A stretch of 63,049 nt of DNA from Bacteroidota bacterium (GTDB lineage Bacteria; Bacteroidota; Bacteroidia; Bacteroidales; JABHKC01): positions 1-63,049 of the forward strand of contig JABHKC010000233.1 in assembly GCA_018692315.1 (NCBI GenBank), written 5' to 3'. Positions 8,601 through 15,807 of this stretch are shown here, in pieces. A program made the translations under genes and the position numbers. Each line of letters begins with the position of its first letter. Position 1 is the first letter of the stretch. Below the pieces are notes generated by a model, which worked only from the letters and a program-made list of their open reading frames with translations, had not been told where the DNA came from and did not search any database.

Positions 8601-8997
8601 TTTTATAGACGACGAACCATACGAAGTAATGCTCGACGAATTAGATATTATTTCGGAAGATGTTCCTGGCTGGTTAGTTACAAGCGAAGGGAAACTTACT
8701 ATTGCCCTTGATATTAATATCTCTCAAGAACTTAAAGAAGAAGGAATTGCTCGAGAGCTAATTAACCGTATTCAAAATTTCAGAAAAGATAGCGGTTTTG
8801 ATGTTACAGACAAAATCACAATTGAGATTCAAAAAAATGAAGTTATTAATTCGGTAATAGAAAATTATTCCGATTATATTAAAACACAAACTTTATCGTT
8901 GAATATACTTCTTAAAGATGAAGTAGATCTTGCTGATGCAAAATTTATTGAAATTGATGATAAAATATCAACTATTGTAAATATAAATAAAATATAA
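5638..8997 (+). CDS. ileS: Isoleucyl-tRNA synthetase
   Basis: This class I aminoacyl-tRNA synthetase of 1119 residues charges tRNA-Ile. The HIGH region appears as GKPGIHH (about 54-60), a variant I associate with Bacteroidota/eukaryote-like IleS, within EGPPSANGKPGIHHV. KMSKR lies at 664-668. The editing (CP1) domain between them contains WTTTPWTLPSNTALAVGP and GTGIVHIAPSFGADD. The anticodon-binding domain and a long C-terminal extension follow. The length matches the longer IleS type (about 1100). It heads a run with a DksA-like gene and lspA, an arrangement I know from many Bacteroidota. Confidence 0.97.
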   Translation: MAKKFPVYKQLDLSQINKDILKIWEENNTFEKSISSREGQKSFVFYEGPPSANGKPGIHHVMARSIKDIFCRYKTMQGFHVKRKAGWDTHGLPIELSVEKTLGITKEDIGKKISIEDYNKACRKDVMKYTDLWEELTLIMGYWVNMDDPYITYDNRYIETLWYLLKKLYEKGYLYKGHSIQPYSPAAGTGLSTHELNLPGCYKDVKDTTCVAQFKIVRNQDSEFLYDNSNDDVYFLAWTTTPWTLPSNTALAVGPKIDYVKVKTYNQYTGKQISVILAEDLFTQHFSKKNKDLKLEDYNTGDKKIPYEIISEHIGKDFNGIRYEQILKFHQPTDGDAFRVVLGDFVTTEDGTGIVHIAPSFGADDYRVAAQNGIGSLTLVDKQGKFIDGCEEISGRFVKNSYDENLTEADPTVDVDIVVRLKKENKAFNIEKHEHNYPHCWRTDKPILYYPLDSWFIKTTAVRDRMIELNNTINWKPPATGSGRFGKWLENLVDWNLSRSRYWGTPLPIWVSEDKEEKICIGSVEELKKEIDKSVEAGFMHKNPISEFEVGDNSEDNYNKIDLHKPFVDDVVLVSPTGKKMFREKDLIDVWFDSGAMPYAQLHYPFEHKDDFEQFFPSDFIAEGVDQTRGWFFTLHAIAVMLFDSVSFKNIISNGLVLDKDGNKMSKRLGNAVDPFKTIEKYGSDPVRWYMISNSQPWDNLKFDISGIDEVRRKFFGTLYNTYSFFALYANVDGFEYNEPNIVINQRPELDRWILSVLNSLIKEVEYCYENYFPTKAARAIQNFVSENLSNWFVRLSRKRYWGGEYSTDKISAYQTLYTCLEAVAQLAAPISPFYTEQLFLALNSVSNSHSETSVHLSYFPKYNEKYIDKDLEAKMEIAQKICSMVLSLRRKVNIKVRQPLSQIMIPILDEKHVEKINAIEKIILSEVNVKSIKLITDVTGIIVKKVKPNFKKLGRRFGKLMKQLASIINHLSQEDILKIEKEGKYRFFIDDEPYEVMLDELDIISEDVPGWLVTSEGKLTIALDINISQELKEEGIARELINRIQNFRKDSGFDVTDKITIEIQKNEVINSVIENYSDYIKTQTLSLNILLKDEVDLADAKFIEIDDKISTIVNINKI

Positions 8998-9039
8998 GAA
9001 ATTAAATAATTAGCTTATCTTTAACAAAATTTTATTGTT

Positions 9040-9417
9040 ATGGCAGAAAAAAACAGATATTCAGATGAAGAGCTTAATGAATTTAAAGAACTAATATTAA
9101 GCAAAATAGAAAAGGCTCAAAGCGATTATGATACTCTTCGTAGTACTATTGCTCAAACTGACAATAATGACATTCAAGACACATCGCCCACATTTAAGGT
9201 GTTAGAAGAAGGAGCCTCTGTATTGTCAAAAGAAGAAGCTGGAAAACTAGCTCAACGACAGATTAAATTCATTCAACATTTGCAATCAGCATTAGTTAGG
9301 ATAGAAAACAAAACATACGGAATTTGTCGCGAAACCGGAAACCTTATTTCAAAACCACGTCTAAAAGCAGTTCCGCACGCTACTCTTAGCATAGACGCAA
9401 AACGAAATCAAAAATAG
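9040..9417 (+). CDS. TraR/DksA-like regulator lacking the zinc-finger cysteines
   Basis: This 125-residue protein has a predicted coiled-coil N-terminal half (about 8-80, including SPTFKVLEEGASVLSKEEAGKLA split across its helices) and a C-terminal DksA-type tail: YGICRETGNLISKPRLKAVP. DksA proteins bind the RNA polymerase secondary channel. Classical members carry four zinc-binding Cys; here only one Cys remains (in GICRETG). I recall this loss in Bacteroidota homologues near lspA, so it is probably lineage-typical. It sits between ileS and lspA, 10 bases before lspA, and is likely cotranscribed with it. Confidence 0.85.
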   Translation: MAEKNRYSDEELNEFKELILSKIEKAQSDYDTLRSTIAQTDNNDIQDTSPTFKVLEEGASVLSKEEAGKLAQRQIKFIQHLQSALVRIENKTYGICRETGNLISKPRLKAVPHATLSIDAKRNQK

Positions 9418-9427
9418 CAATACCCGT

Positions 9428-10024
9428 ATGAAGCGACCAATTATTGTTGTTCTAATCATATTGCTGCTCGACCAAATCTTAAAAGTATGGATTAAAACTC
9501 ATATGCTTATGGGGGAAGAGCATAAAATTTTTGGCAATTGGTTTATTATTCATTTTACTGAAAATAATGGAATGGCATTTGGCATGGAGTTAGGCGGCCA
9601 AACAGGTAAAATGATACTAAGCATTTTCAGACTATTTGCTGTTACTGCAATCGGAATTTACATATATCATCTTGTAAAAAACAAAGCAAACCAAGGTCTA
9701 ATAATTTCAATTTCGATGATATTTGCCGGAGCACTCGGAAATATTATAGACAGTATGTTCTATGGTATGATTTTCAACGACAGCTATCATCAGCTTGCAA
9801 CATTTTTGTCTGCCGAGGGCGGATATTCATCTTTCCTACATGGCAGAGTTGTTGACATGCTCTATTTCCCAATATTTGAAGGACACTTCCCACAATGGTT
9901 CCCTTTCTGGGGAAGCGAGCAATTTATTTTCTTTAGACCGGTTTTTAACATTGCAGATTCATCAATAACAATAGGAGTATTCATTATCATTCTTTTTCAG
10001 AAAAAATTTTTCAAACATAAATAA
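9428..10024 (+). CDS. lspA: Lipoprotein signal peptidase II
   Basis: This 198-residue inner-membrane aspartic peptidase removes the signal peptide of prolipoproteins after lipidation. It has four predicted membrane helices. The conserved blocks are ENNGMAFG (about 42-49), GALGNIIDSMFYG, GRVVDMLYFP and FNIADSSI; the last two carry the catalytic-pair aspartates. It is longer than the E. coli enzyme because of the loop between GNIIDS and GRVVDM, a common Bacteroidota feature. The window encodes several lipoproteins that would be substrates. Its stop overlaps the next start by one base. Confidence 0.95.
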   Translation: MKRPIIVVLIILLLDQILKVWIKTHMLMGEEHKIFGNWFIIHFTENNGMAFGMELGGQTGKMILSIFRLFAVTAIGIYIYHLVKNKANQGLIISISMIFAGALGNIIDSMFYGMIFNDSYHQLATFLSAEGGYSSFLHGRVVDMLYFPIFEGHFPQWFPFWGSEQFIFFRPVFNIADSSITIGVFIIILFQKKFFKHK

Positions 10025-10494
10025 TGAATGATAATAATTATTTTATGCAAAGAGCAATTCGTCTTTCGGAAAAAAGTATTGAAAATGGAGGCGGTCCGTT
10101 TGGAGCAGTTGTTGTAAAAAATAATGAAATTGTTGCGGAAGCAGCAAACCAAGTTACACAAAATAATGACCCCACCGCTCATGCAGAAATTGCAGCAATT
10201 AGGCTTGCCGCAAAAAAACTAAATACTTTCGACTTATCGGGATGCACAATATTCACTTCCTGCGAACCATGTCCAATGTGTCTTGGTGCAATTTATTGGG
10301 CACATATCGATAAAATATTTTTTGCAAATGATAGAAGCGATGCCAAAAATATTGGATTTGACGATTCTTTAATTTACGAAGAAATAAAGCTTTCTTTAGA
10401 AGAAAGAAAAATTCCTATCAAGCAAATTTTGCACACAGAAGGACAAATTGCTTTTGAGAATTGGCAGAAAAAGGAAGACAAGATTAATTACTAA
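10024..10494 (+). CDS. Guanine deaminase / CMP-dCMP deaminase family
   Basis: This 156-residue zinc-dependent nucleoside-base deaminase converts guanine to xanthine if the GuaD assignment is right. Zinc ligands and catalytic Glu are visible: H53-A-E55 and C83-x2-C86 in SCEPCPMC. The C-terminal half (FANDRSDAKNIGFDDSLIYE) resembles B. subtilis-type guanine deaminase rather than tRNA adenosine deaminase TadA, which is the main alternative. The ATG overlaps the lspA stop by one base, so translation is probably coupled. Confidence 0.85.
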   Translation: MNDNNYFMQRAIRLSEKSIENGGGPFGAVVVKNNEIVAEAANQVTQNNDPTAHAEIAAIRLAAKKLNTFDLSGCTIFTSCEPCPMCLGAIYWAHIDKIFFANDRSDAKNIGFDDSLIYEEIKLSLEERKIPIKQILHTEGQIAFENWQKKEDKINY

Positions 10495-10509
10495 ATAGTA
10501 ATTAAAAGC

Positions 10510-11235
10510 ATGAGACATATTCCAAACATAATCACATCCTTAAATATTTTGTCGGGATGTATTTCTATAATTTTAGCTTTCGAGAACAATCTTTTTTTAG
10601 CTTCAATTTTCATTATAATTGCAGCGGCATTCGATTTCTTCGATGGTTTTAGTGCCCGATTATTAAAAGCTTATTCCGAAATTGGAAAACAATTAGATTC
10701 GCTCGCCGATATGATAAGTTTTGGTTTGGCTCCTTCAGTAATAGTTTTTTCATTAATTCTAAAATCTCTTAACATAAATACATTTTCTTTCGAACTGCCA
10801 ATTTATCAAATATTTCTTTCTTTATTAGCCTTTTTAATTACGGTTTTTTCTGGTCTAAGATTAGCAAAATTCAATATTGACACTCGTCAAACTGTCTCAT
10901 TCATAGGTTTGCCTACACCTGCAAATGCTATATTTATAGCCTCCTTGCCAATAATTCTTTTTTACAACGAAGATTCAGTTTTTGCAACAATAATAGAGAA
11001 TGTATATTTCTTAGAATTGCTGGTAGTAATATTTTCATTCTTACTGGTCTCAGAAATAGAAATGTTTTCGTTAAAATTTAAGACCTACAATTTCGGTGAA
11101 AACAAACTGAGGTATTTGTTTCTACTGATTTCAATTTTGACAATATTTATTTTTAAATCCATTTCAATTCCAATAATTATTATTATTTATATAATTTTGT
11201 CGGTGTTGAATAGCTATTTATTGAAACAAAAATAA
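10510..11235 (+). CDS. pssA: CDP-diacylglycerol--serine O-phosphatidyltransferase
   Basis: This 241-residue integral membrane enzyme makes phosphatidylserine, the precursor of phosphatidylethanolamine. The CDP-alcohol phosphotransferase motif DGx2ARx8Gx3Dx3D is complete: D45-G46, A49-R50, G59, D63 and D67. About six to eight hydrophobic segments follow. The start MRHIPNIITSLNILSGC is typical of bacterial type II PssA. No psd gene is adjacent. It lies 15 bases after the deaminase gene and 10 before purS, so it is likely part of the same transcript. Confidence 0.93.
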   Translation: MRHIPNIITSLNILSGCISIILAFENNLFLASIFIIIAAAFDFFDGFSARLLKAYSEIGKQLDSLADMISFGLAPSVIVFSLILKSLNINTFSFELPIYQIFLSLLAFLITVFSGLRLAKFNIDTRQTVSFIGLPTPANAIFIASLPIILFYNEDSVFATIIENVYFLELLVVIFSFLLVSEIEMFSLKFKTYNFGENKLRYLFLLISILTIFIFKSISIPIIIIIYIILSVLNSYLLKQK

Positions 11236-11245
11236 AAATAGACAA

Positions 11246-11500
11246 ATGAAATATTTTGCAGAAATAAACATAATGCCACTTAAAGCCTTATTAGACCCAC
11301 AAGGAAAAGCCGTAACTTTGAGCATGCACAACATTGGCTACAAATCGGTAGAAAATGTAAGAATTGGGAAGCATATTACTTTAGAAATTGATGCTGAAAA
11401 TATAGATGGTGCTAAAGAGAAAGTAAGAGAAGCTTGCAAAAAAATACTCTCAAATCCAATAATGGAAAGCTTTGAATTTTCGATTAAGGAGTTAGTTTAA
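11246..11500 (+). CDS. purS: Phosphoribosylformylglycinamidine synthase subunit PurS
   Basis: This 84-residue protein is a small structural subunit of the PurSLQ FGAM synthase of purine biosynthesis. Typical features are the start MKYFAEINIMPLKALLDPQG, the VRIGKHITLEID strand and an ENPIxESFEF-like end (here SNPIMESFEF). The length fits the family (80-85). purL and purQ are not adjacent. The neighbouring guanine deaminase is also purine-related, but a functional link is only suggested. Confidence 0.9.
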   Translation: MKYFAEINIMPLKALLDPQGKAVTLSMHNIGYKSVENVRIGKHITLEIDAENIDGAKEKVREACKKILSNPIMESFEFSIKELV

Positions 11501-11502
11501 TT

Positions 11503-11610
11503 TTGAATAATTACAGCCAAACTAAGGTTGACAATTCCATTATTAAGCATTTTTTTCCAAAACTGCATAAAATTGATTTCTATAATGGCATGATTATTCA
11601 TTTTAACTAA
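11503..11610 (+). CDS. Possible 35-residue small ORF (TTG start)
   Basis: An open frame of 35 codons between purS and mobA begins with TTG just after the purS stop and reads LNNYSQTKVDNSIIKHFFPK and onward to a TAA. The composition (Asn, Ser, Lys, Phe, His mix, no low-complexity run) is protein-like, but there is no recognisable family and no ribosome binding site. It may be a remnant or chance. Confidence 0.2.
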   Translation: MNNYSQTKVDNSIIKHFFPKLHKIDFYNGMIIHFN

Positions 11611-11618
11611 TACAAAAA

Positions 11619-12194
11619 ATGAAAATTACAGGAATAATTTTAGCAGGTGGCAATAGTAGCAGAATGGGGGAAAATAAGGCACTCATCAACTTTAATGGGA
11701 AAAGAATTATAGATCATGTTTACGGTACAATTTCCTCATTTTGCGAAGAAATAATTATCAGCACAAATTCACATGATTTCGATTTTTTACAAGCGCGAAT
11801 AGTTGCAGATGAAATTAAAAACATTGGACCAATTGCCGGTATATATTCTGCCCTAAAAAAATCAAGTAACAAATTAAATATTATTGTAAGTTGCGATATG
11901 CCATACATTTCAGCCGATTTGCTCAAGTATTTAATAACTTCTTCTGAAAATTACGAAATTGCCATTCCGAAACATGATGGAATTAATGAGCCAATTACTG
12001 GAAAATTTTTAAAACATACATACAAATTTTTCGAAAACGCCATAAATGATGGAATTCATTCGCCTCCAAAAGTGATTTGTAATTCAAAATTAAAAGAAGT
12101 AAGCATTACACCTGATTTAGACTTCTATTCCGAAAAACTGTTTGTGAATATTAATGATAAAAAAGATTTATCGAAGGCTCTGAAAAAAATATAA
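11619..12194 (+). CDS. mobA: Molybdenum cofactor guanylyltransferase
   Basis: This 191-residue cytoplasmic nucleotidyltransferase attaches GMP to molybdopterin. The N-terminal signature LAGGNSSRMGENKAL (about 9-23) binds GTP. A VSCDMPYIS motif near residue 93 carries the metal-binding Asp, and an EPITGKF segment lies near 127-133. The length is normal. It is followed 1 base later by moaD, so the three Moco genes read as an operon. Confidence 0.92.
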   Translation: MKITGIILAGGNSSRMGENKALINFNGKRIIDHVYGTISSFCEEIIISTNSHDFDFLQARIVADEIKNIGPIAGIYSALKKSSNKLNIIVSCDMPYISADLLKYLITSSENYEIAIPKHDGINEPITGKFLKHTYKFFENAINDGIHSPPKVICNSKLKEVSITPDLDFYSEKLFVNINDKKDLSKALKKI

Positions 12195-12195
12195 A

Positions 12196-12429
12196 ATGGA
12201 AATAAACATACTTTTCTTTGGGATTTTAAATGATATAGTTGGAACAAATCAAATAAAAATTCCTTTTGTAAAAAACATTTCTGAATTAAAAGATTACTTA
12301 TTTCGAAAATATCCTGATTTAGAAAATCAGAAATTTATAATATCTGTGAACGAAGAAATTGCAGATAATCTTACGCAACTCAGTCCTAATGATGAAATTG
12401 CACTTTTGCCACCTTTTGCCGGAGGATAA
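12196..12429 (+). CDS. moaD: Molybdopterin synthase sulfur carrier subunit
   Basis: This 77-residue ubiquitin-like protein carries sulfur as a C-terminal thiocarboxylate into molybdopterin. The diagnostic C-terminus PPFAGG (72-77) is intact. It begins 1 base after the mobA stop and is followed by its partner moaE. Confidence 0.93.
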   Translation: MEINILFFGILNDIVGTNQIKIPFVKNISELKDYLFRKYPDLENQKFIISVNEEIADNLTQLSPNDEIALLPPFAGG

Positions 12430-12486
12430 AATTTCTTACTCCTTGGAATTTACTATTTTTAGAAGTCCCCTTATAAAATAAAATTT

Positions 12487-12912
12487 ATGACAAATTATTT
12501 GATAAATAGTCCTATTTCGCCAGAAATTGTAGCTGAAAAAATAAGAGAAGAAAATCTAAAAGCATTCCCGGGAGGTTTTTCGGTATTTTATGGGCAAGTG
12601 AGAAACGATCAGATTGAGAATAAATATGTATCATCAATAGTTTATTCTTGTTACGAACAAATGGCAAATAAAGAAATTGAAACAATAATAAACAGCATTT
12701 CGCAAAAATATTATGATATAAAATCTATAACGATTTTGCACAGCATTGGCGAGGTAAAGGTTGGAGAAATTTCGCTTTTTGTGATGATTTCGTCAGGACA
12801 CAGAAAGCAAGCCTTTGAAGCTTTGCCAGAGCTTGTGGACTTGATTAAAGCTAATGTGCCTATTTGGGGAAAAGAAATGTTTGAGGATAAAACTTATGTT
12901 TGGAAGAAGTAA
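12487..12912 (+). CDS. moaE: Molybdopterin synthase catalytic subunit
   Basis: This 141-residue large subunit forms the MoaD2-MoaE2 complex that adds the dithiolene sulfurs to precursor Z. Typical elements are the GGFSVFYGQVRND block near residue 27-39, a SIGEVKVGE segment, HRKQAFEALPELVDLIK, and VPIWGKEMFED with the conserved lysine. A 57-base gap separates it from moaD. The other Moco genes (moaA, moaC, moeA, mogA/moaB) are not in the window. Confidence 0.94.
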   Translation: MTNYLINSPISPEIVAEKIREENLKAFPGGFSVFYGQVRNDQIENKYVSSIVYSCYEQMANKEIETIINSISQKYYDIKSITILHSIGEVKVGEISLFVMISSGHRKQAFEALPELVDLIKANVPIWGKEMFEDKTYVWKK

Positions 12913-12934
12913 ACTCTTTTGAATTTTTTGGCAT

Positions 12935-12971
12935 AAAAAAAAGGATACTATAAATAGTACCCTTTTTTTTT
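12935..12971. terminator. Bidirectional terminator after moaE
   Basis: GG-a-TACTA and TAGTA-c-CC pair around TAAA, with a run of 8 A before and 9 T after. It sits between the convergent moaE and the T9SS cargo gene. Confidence 0.8.
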
Positions 12972-12987
12972 GTTTAAATTTTAGCTT

Positions 12988-15729
12988 TTATTCGATTATT
13001 AATCGTTTAGAAGAAATTCCTTCGTCTGTAATCAATTTAATTAGGTAAACACCTTTTGAAACATCTTGTAGTTCAATTTGTTTTTCAAAGGATCCGTTTT
13101 CGATTTCATATGAAGCTGAAAAAATTTCCTGTCCAATCAAATTATGAATTCTAACATTTAATTCACTGCTAAAAATATCATTTATTGAGATCATAAATTT
13201 ACCATTGCTTGGATTTGGATTTATGCTCAATGAATTTAATAAAGAACTTGAATTGATGCTAGTTAGGGTAACTTCATATGTTGAAGTATCGGTTCCACAT
13301 TCATTTTCAGCTATAAGCGTAATTGTATATACTCCTTCAAGAGAGTATAGATGAACAGGGTTCGCATCACTTGAAGTATTGCCATCGCCAAAATCCCATG
13401 AATAAGAAACTGCAGCGGTCGAATTATTAGTGGTTGTAATTTCAAACCAGCTTACGTCAACAGTGAAATCTGCCACAGGTGGAGTGCTCAATTCAAGCCA
13501 AATGGAGTTAGTACCACTACATCCATTATTATCTGTAACTGTAACATCGTAGGTTCCAGAACTTGTTATTTCAATAGATTGAGTTGTAGAACCATCGAAC
13601 CATGAATATTCAGGAACTGCAATATCGGCAGTAAGCGTAATAGTTTCACCTTCGCATAACAAGCCTGTTGAAACTATTGAGAAACTTGGATTTGGGAAGA
13701 AAGTAACATTATGTGAATCTGTTCCTGAACAACCAAATATATTAGTAATTTCGCAACTATAGGTTCCTGATGCAGTTACATCAATAACTTGAGTAGTCTC
13801 GCCTGTTGACCATGAATAAAAATCAGCAACATTAACTTCAAGTGTAACTGTTTCGCCTTCGCAAGATTCACTCTCTCCTACTATAAGGGCAACAGGATTA
13901 GGATTAAATGTTACTTCAACTGTATCGAAACCAGAACATCCCATATAAACTACTTCAACCCAATAAGATCCAGTTGTATCGACTATTAAGAATTGCGTAA
14001 AAGATGGTATTGTATCATAATTCCAATAAAACATTGAACCAGGGCCAGCATCAAGAGTAACAGTTGCTCCTTCACATTCGTTAATTTCTACGGGGAAATT
14101 TGGTGTTGGTAGAGAAGTAAACTCAACCATAACATCATCAGCGGAAGAACACCCATTAATACTTGTTACTGTAACCGAATATGTTCCATCAACTAAAATA
14201 TCAAGCGTATTATTGGCAGAACCATCTGACCACAAATATGAAGCATAACCTGCAGTTGCCTGAGCAGGAAATATATCTCCATCGCAAAGCGGAGTGGGCT
14301 GTGTAGTCAAATCAACTATAGGATTGTCAAATACTTCTGTTGTCATTGAATCCGATACAGAACATCCCGGATTTGAAACTGTATAAACAATAGTAGCTAC
14401 TCCAATATTTGTAGGAAAGTATAAACCACTTGCAACTCCAATACCAGTATAAATACCACCTGCGGGAGTTCCTACAAGTGTATCAATCGGATCTTCGTAG
14501 CAATAACTTGTTTGCAATCCGGACATACTAACGATCGGTGTTAGATAGTTTCCAACATCGATGGCAATATCATTGTTAAAATAGTTTGTATCATTTGCTA
14601 CTGCAACGTTTGCACTACACATCCATGTGGATCCAACAAGCGACATATCAACAGTTTGCAGAAATGTATAATTTAAGCTTGCACCAATATTTATAGTTTG
14701 ATTAACTGTTTCAGTAGTAAAATTTAAACCACCATCGGTCGAAAATGATAAATCAAAACTATTTACAACAGCGTTTCCTACATTAGTAACTTGAACTGTA
14801 ATTTGTTCGGTGGCACCGAGTGTTCCGCAAGCTGATAAAGGTGCAATCCAATCAGAAATTTCAAGGTCGGTTCCAAGGTAAGCTACTCCAATCAAAGTTG
14901 CAAGTCCGGATATTCCATTTGCGGAGAAAATACCTTGATTTGGAAATCCAATAGTTTGATATGTTGCAATTGCTTCGAATTCTGTATTATCTGCTTGTCT
15001 CCAAATTTTCCATTTGAAAGTTTCACCTGCTTGAAAACCATCGTTTCCAAGGTCTGCTCCCCAAGCTGTTATTGACATATTTCCTCCACTGGGTTCATAC
15101 AAAGTATATCCTGCACATGCTAAAGTGCCAAGAGAATCAAAGAAAACACCAACATAATCTCCTGATACAACCTGAGTTCCATCAATGGTGATTGGAATTG
15201 AATTCAGTACCAAAATTGTATGATTTGATCCTGTACCACCACCGCTTGGAAAATTCCAGCTTGGAGCCATAGTTTGTATGATTGCAGAAAGACTGGCCAA
15301 ACCACTAATTCCATTTACAGCAAATGTGCTACTATTTGGAAATCCTAGCTCATAACCTGCTGTAGCATCATATTCCATGTTAGCGGAAACATCATAAATC
15401 TTCCACTTAAATACTTCATTAGCACTCATTCCATCTGGGAATGTTGTTTGTCCATCGTCGCCCCAAATTGTAACTGCATCATTTACTCCTTGCCATTCTA
15501 TAAAACCAGCACAAGCTAATGTTCCTGCAGAATCGTAAAAGGCACCGACATAGTCACCAATATCTATGCTATTTCCATCAATATCGATTGTTGTAGTTGC
15601 CTGTACCAAAACTGAATGATTACCGCTTGTAATAGCTACACTCCAACTTGGTGGTTGAGCCGAAAGATTAATAAATAATAATAAACTGAAAAATAATGCT
15701 AATGATTTATAAATATTTTTTCTTCGCAT
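12988..15729 (-). CDS. Large secreted T9SS cargo protein with PKD and Ig-like repeats
   Basis: This 913-residue protein has a signal peptide (1-25, ending in NLSAQ). Two copies of a module of about 120 residues follow (about 27-150 and 155-285), each with GDYVGxFxDSxGTLACAG, a WG(D/A)D element and an NGISGLA ending. Next come a CARDB-like region (about 290-395) and four Ig-like or SprB-like repeats with CSGTxS and CEGExVTL motifs (about 395-745). A PKD domain (SYSWDFGDGNTSSDANPVHLY) and a type A T9SS sorting domain (PNPSNGKF ... GVYLIKL) end it. It is exported across the outer membrane and probably attached to the cell surface. An adhesive or structural role is inference. The upstream large cargo gene is in the same direction, 78 bases away. 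Confidence 0.85.
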   Translation of the reverse strand: MRRKNIYKSLALFFSLLLFINLSAQPPSWSVAITSGNHSVLVQATTTIDIDGNSIDIGDYVGAFYDSAGTLACAGFIEWQGVNDAVTIWGDDGQTTFPDGMSANEVFKWKIYDVSANMEYDATAGYELGFPNSSTFAVNGISGLASLSAIIQTMAPSWNFPSGGGTGSNHTILVLNSIPITIDGTQVVSGDYVGVFFDSLGTLACAGYTLYEPSGGNMSITAWGADLGNDGFQAGETFKWKIWRQADNTEFEAIATYQTIGFPNQGIFSANGISGLATLIGVAYLGTDLEISDWIAPLSACGTLGATEQITVQVTNVGNAVVNSFDLSFSTDGGLNFTTETVNQTINIGASLNYTFLQTVDMSLVGSTWMCSANVAVANDTNYFNNDIAIDVGNYLTPIVSMSGLQTSYCYEDPIDTLVGTPAGGIYTGIGVASGLYFPTNIGVATIVYTVSNPGCSVSDSMTTEVFDNPIVDLTTQPTPLCDGDIFPAQATAGYASYLWSDGSANNTLDILVDGTYSVTVTSINGCSSADDVMVEFTSLPTPNFPVEINECEGATVTLDAGPGSMFYWNYDTIPSFTQFLIVDTTGSYWVEVVYMGCSGFDTVEVTFNPNPVALIVGESESCEGETVTLEVNVADFYSWSTGETTQVIDVTASGTYSCEITNIFGCSGTDSHNVTFFPNPSFSIVSTGLLCEGETITLTADIAVPEYSWFDGSTTQSIEITSSGTYDVTVTDNNGCSGTNSIWLELSTPPVADFTVDVSWFEITTTNNSTAAVSYSWDFGDGNTSSDANPVHLYSLEGVYTITLIAENECGTDTSTYEVTLTSINSSSLLNSLSINPNPSNGKFMISINDIFSSELNVRIHNLIGQEIFSASYEIENGSFEKQIELQDVSKGVYLIKLITDEGISSKRLIIE

Positions 15730-15807
15730 TCTAAATGATTTTAATTTGTGTTATTAAAAAAAGAATAAGAAATTAAGACATATCTCAATTTCTTATTCAT
15801 GATAATT

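Noticed and set aside
9040-9417. Frameshift or decay in the DksA-like gene
   Set aside because: The frame is intact with a normal length and conserved motifs; loss of Cys appears to be lineage-typical.
12487-12912. Molybdenum cofactor riboswitch before mobA or moaE
   Set aside because: The leader gaps (118 and 57 bases) are too short and AT-rich to form the large Moco RNA fold.
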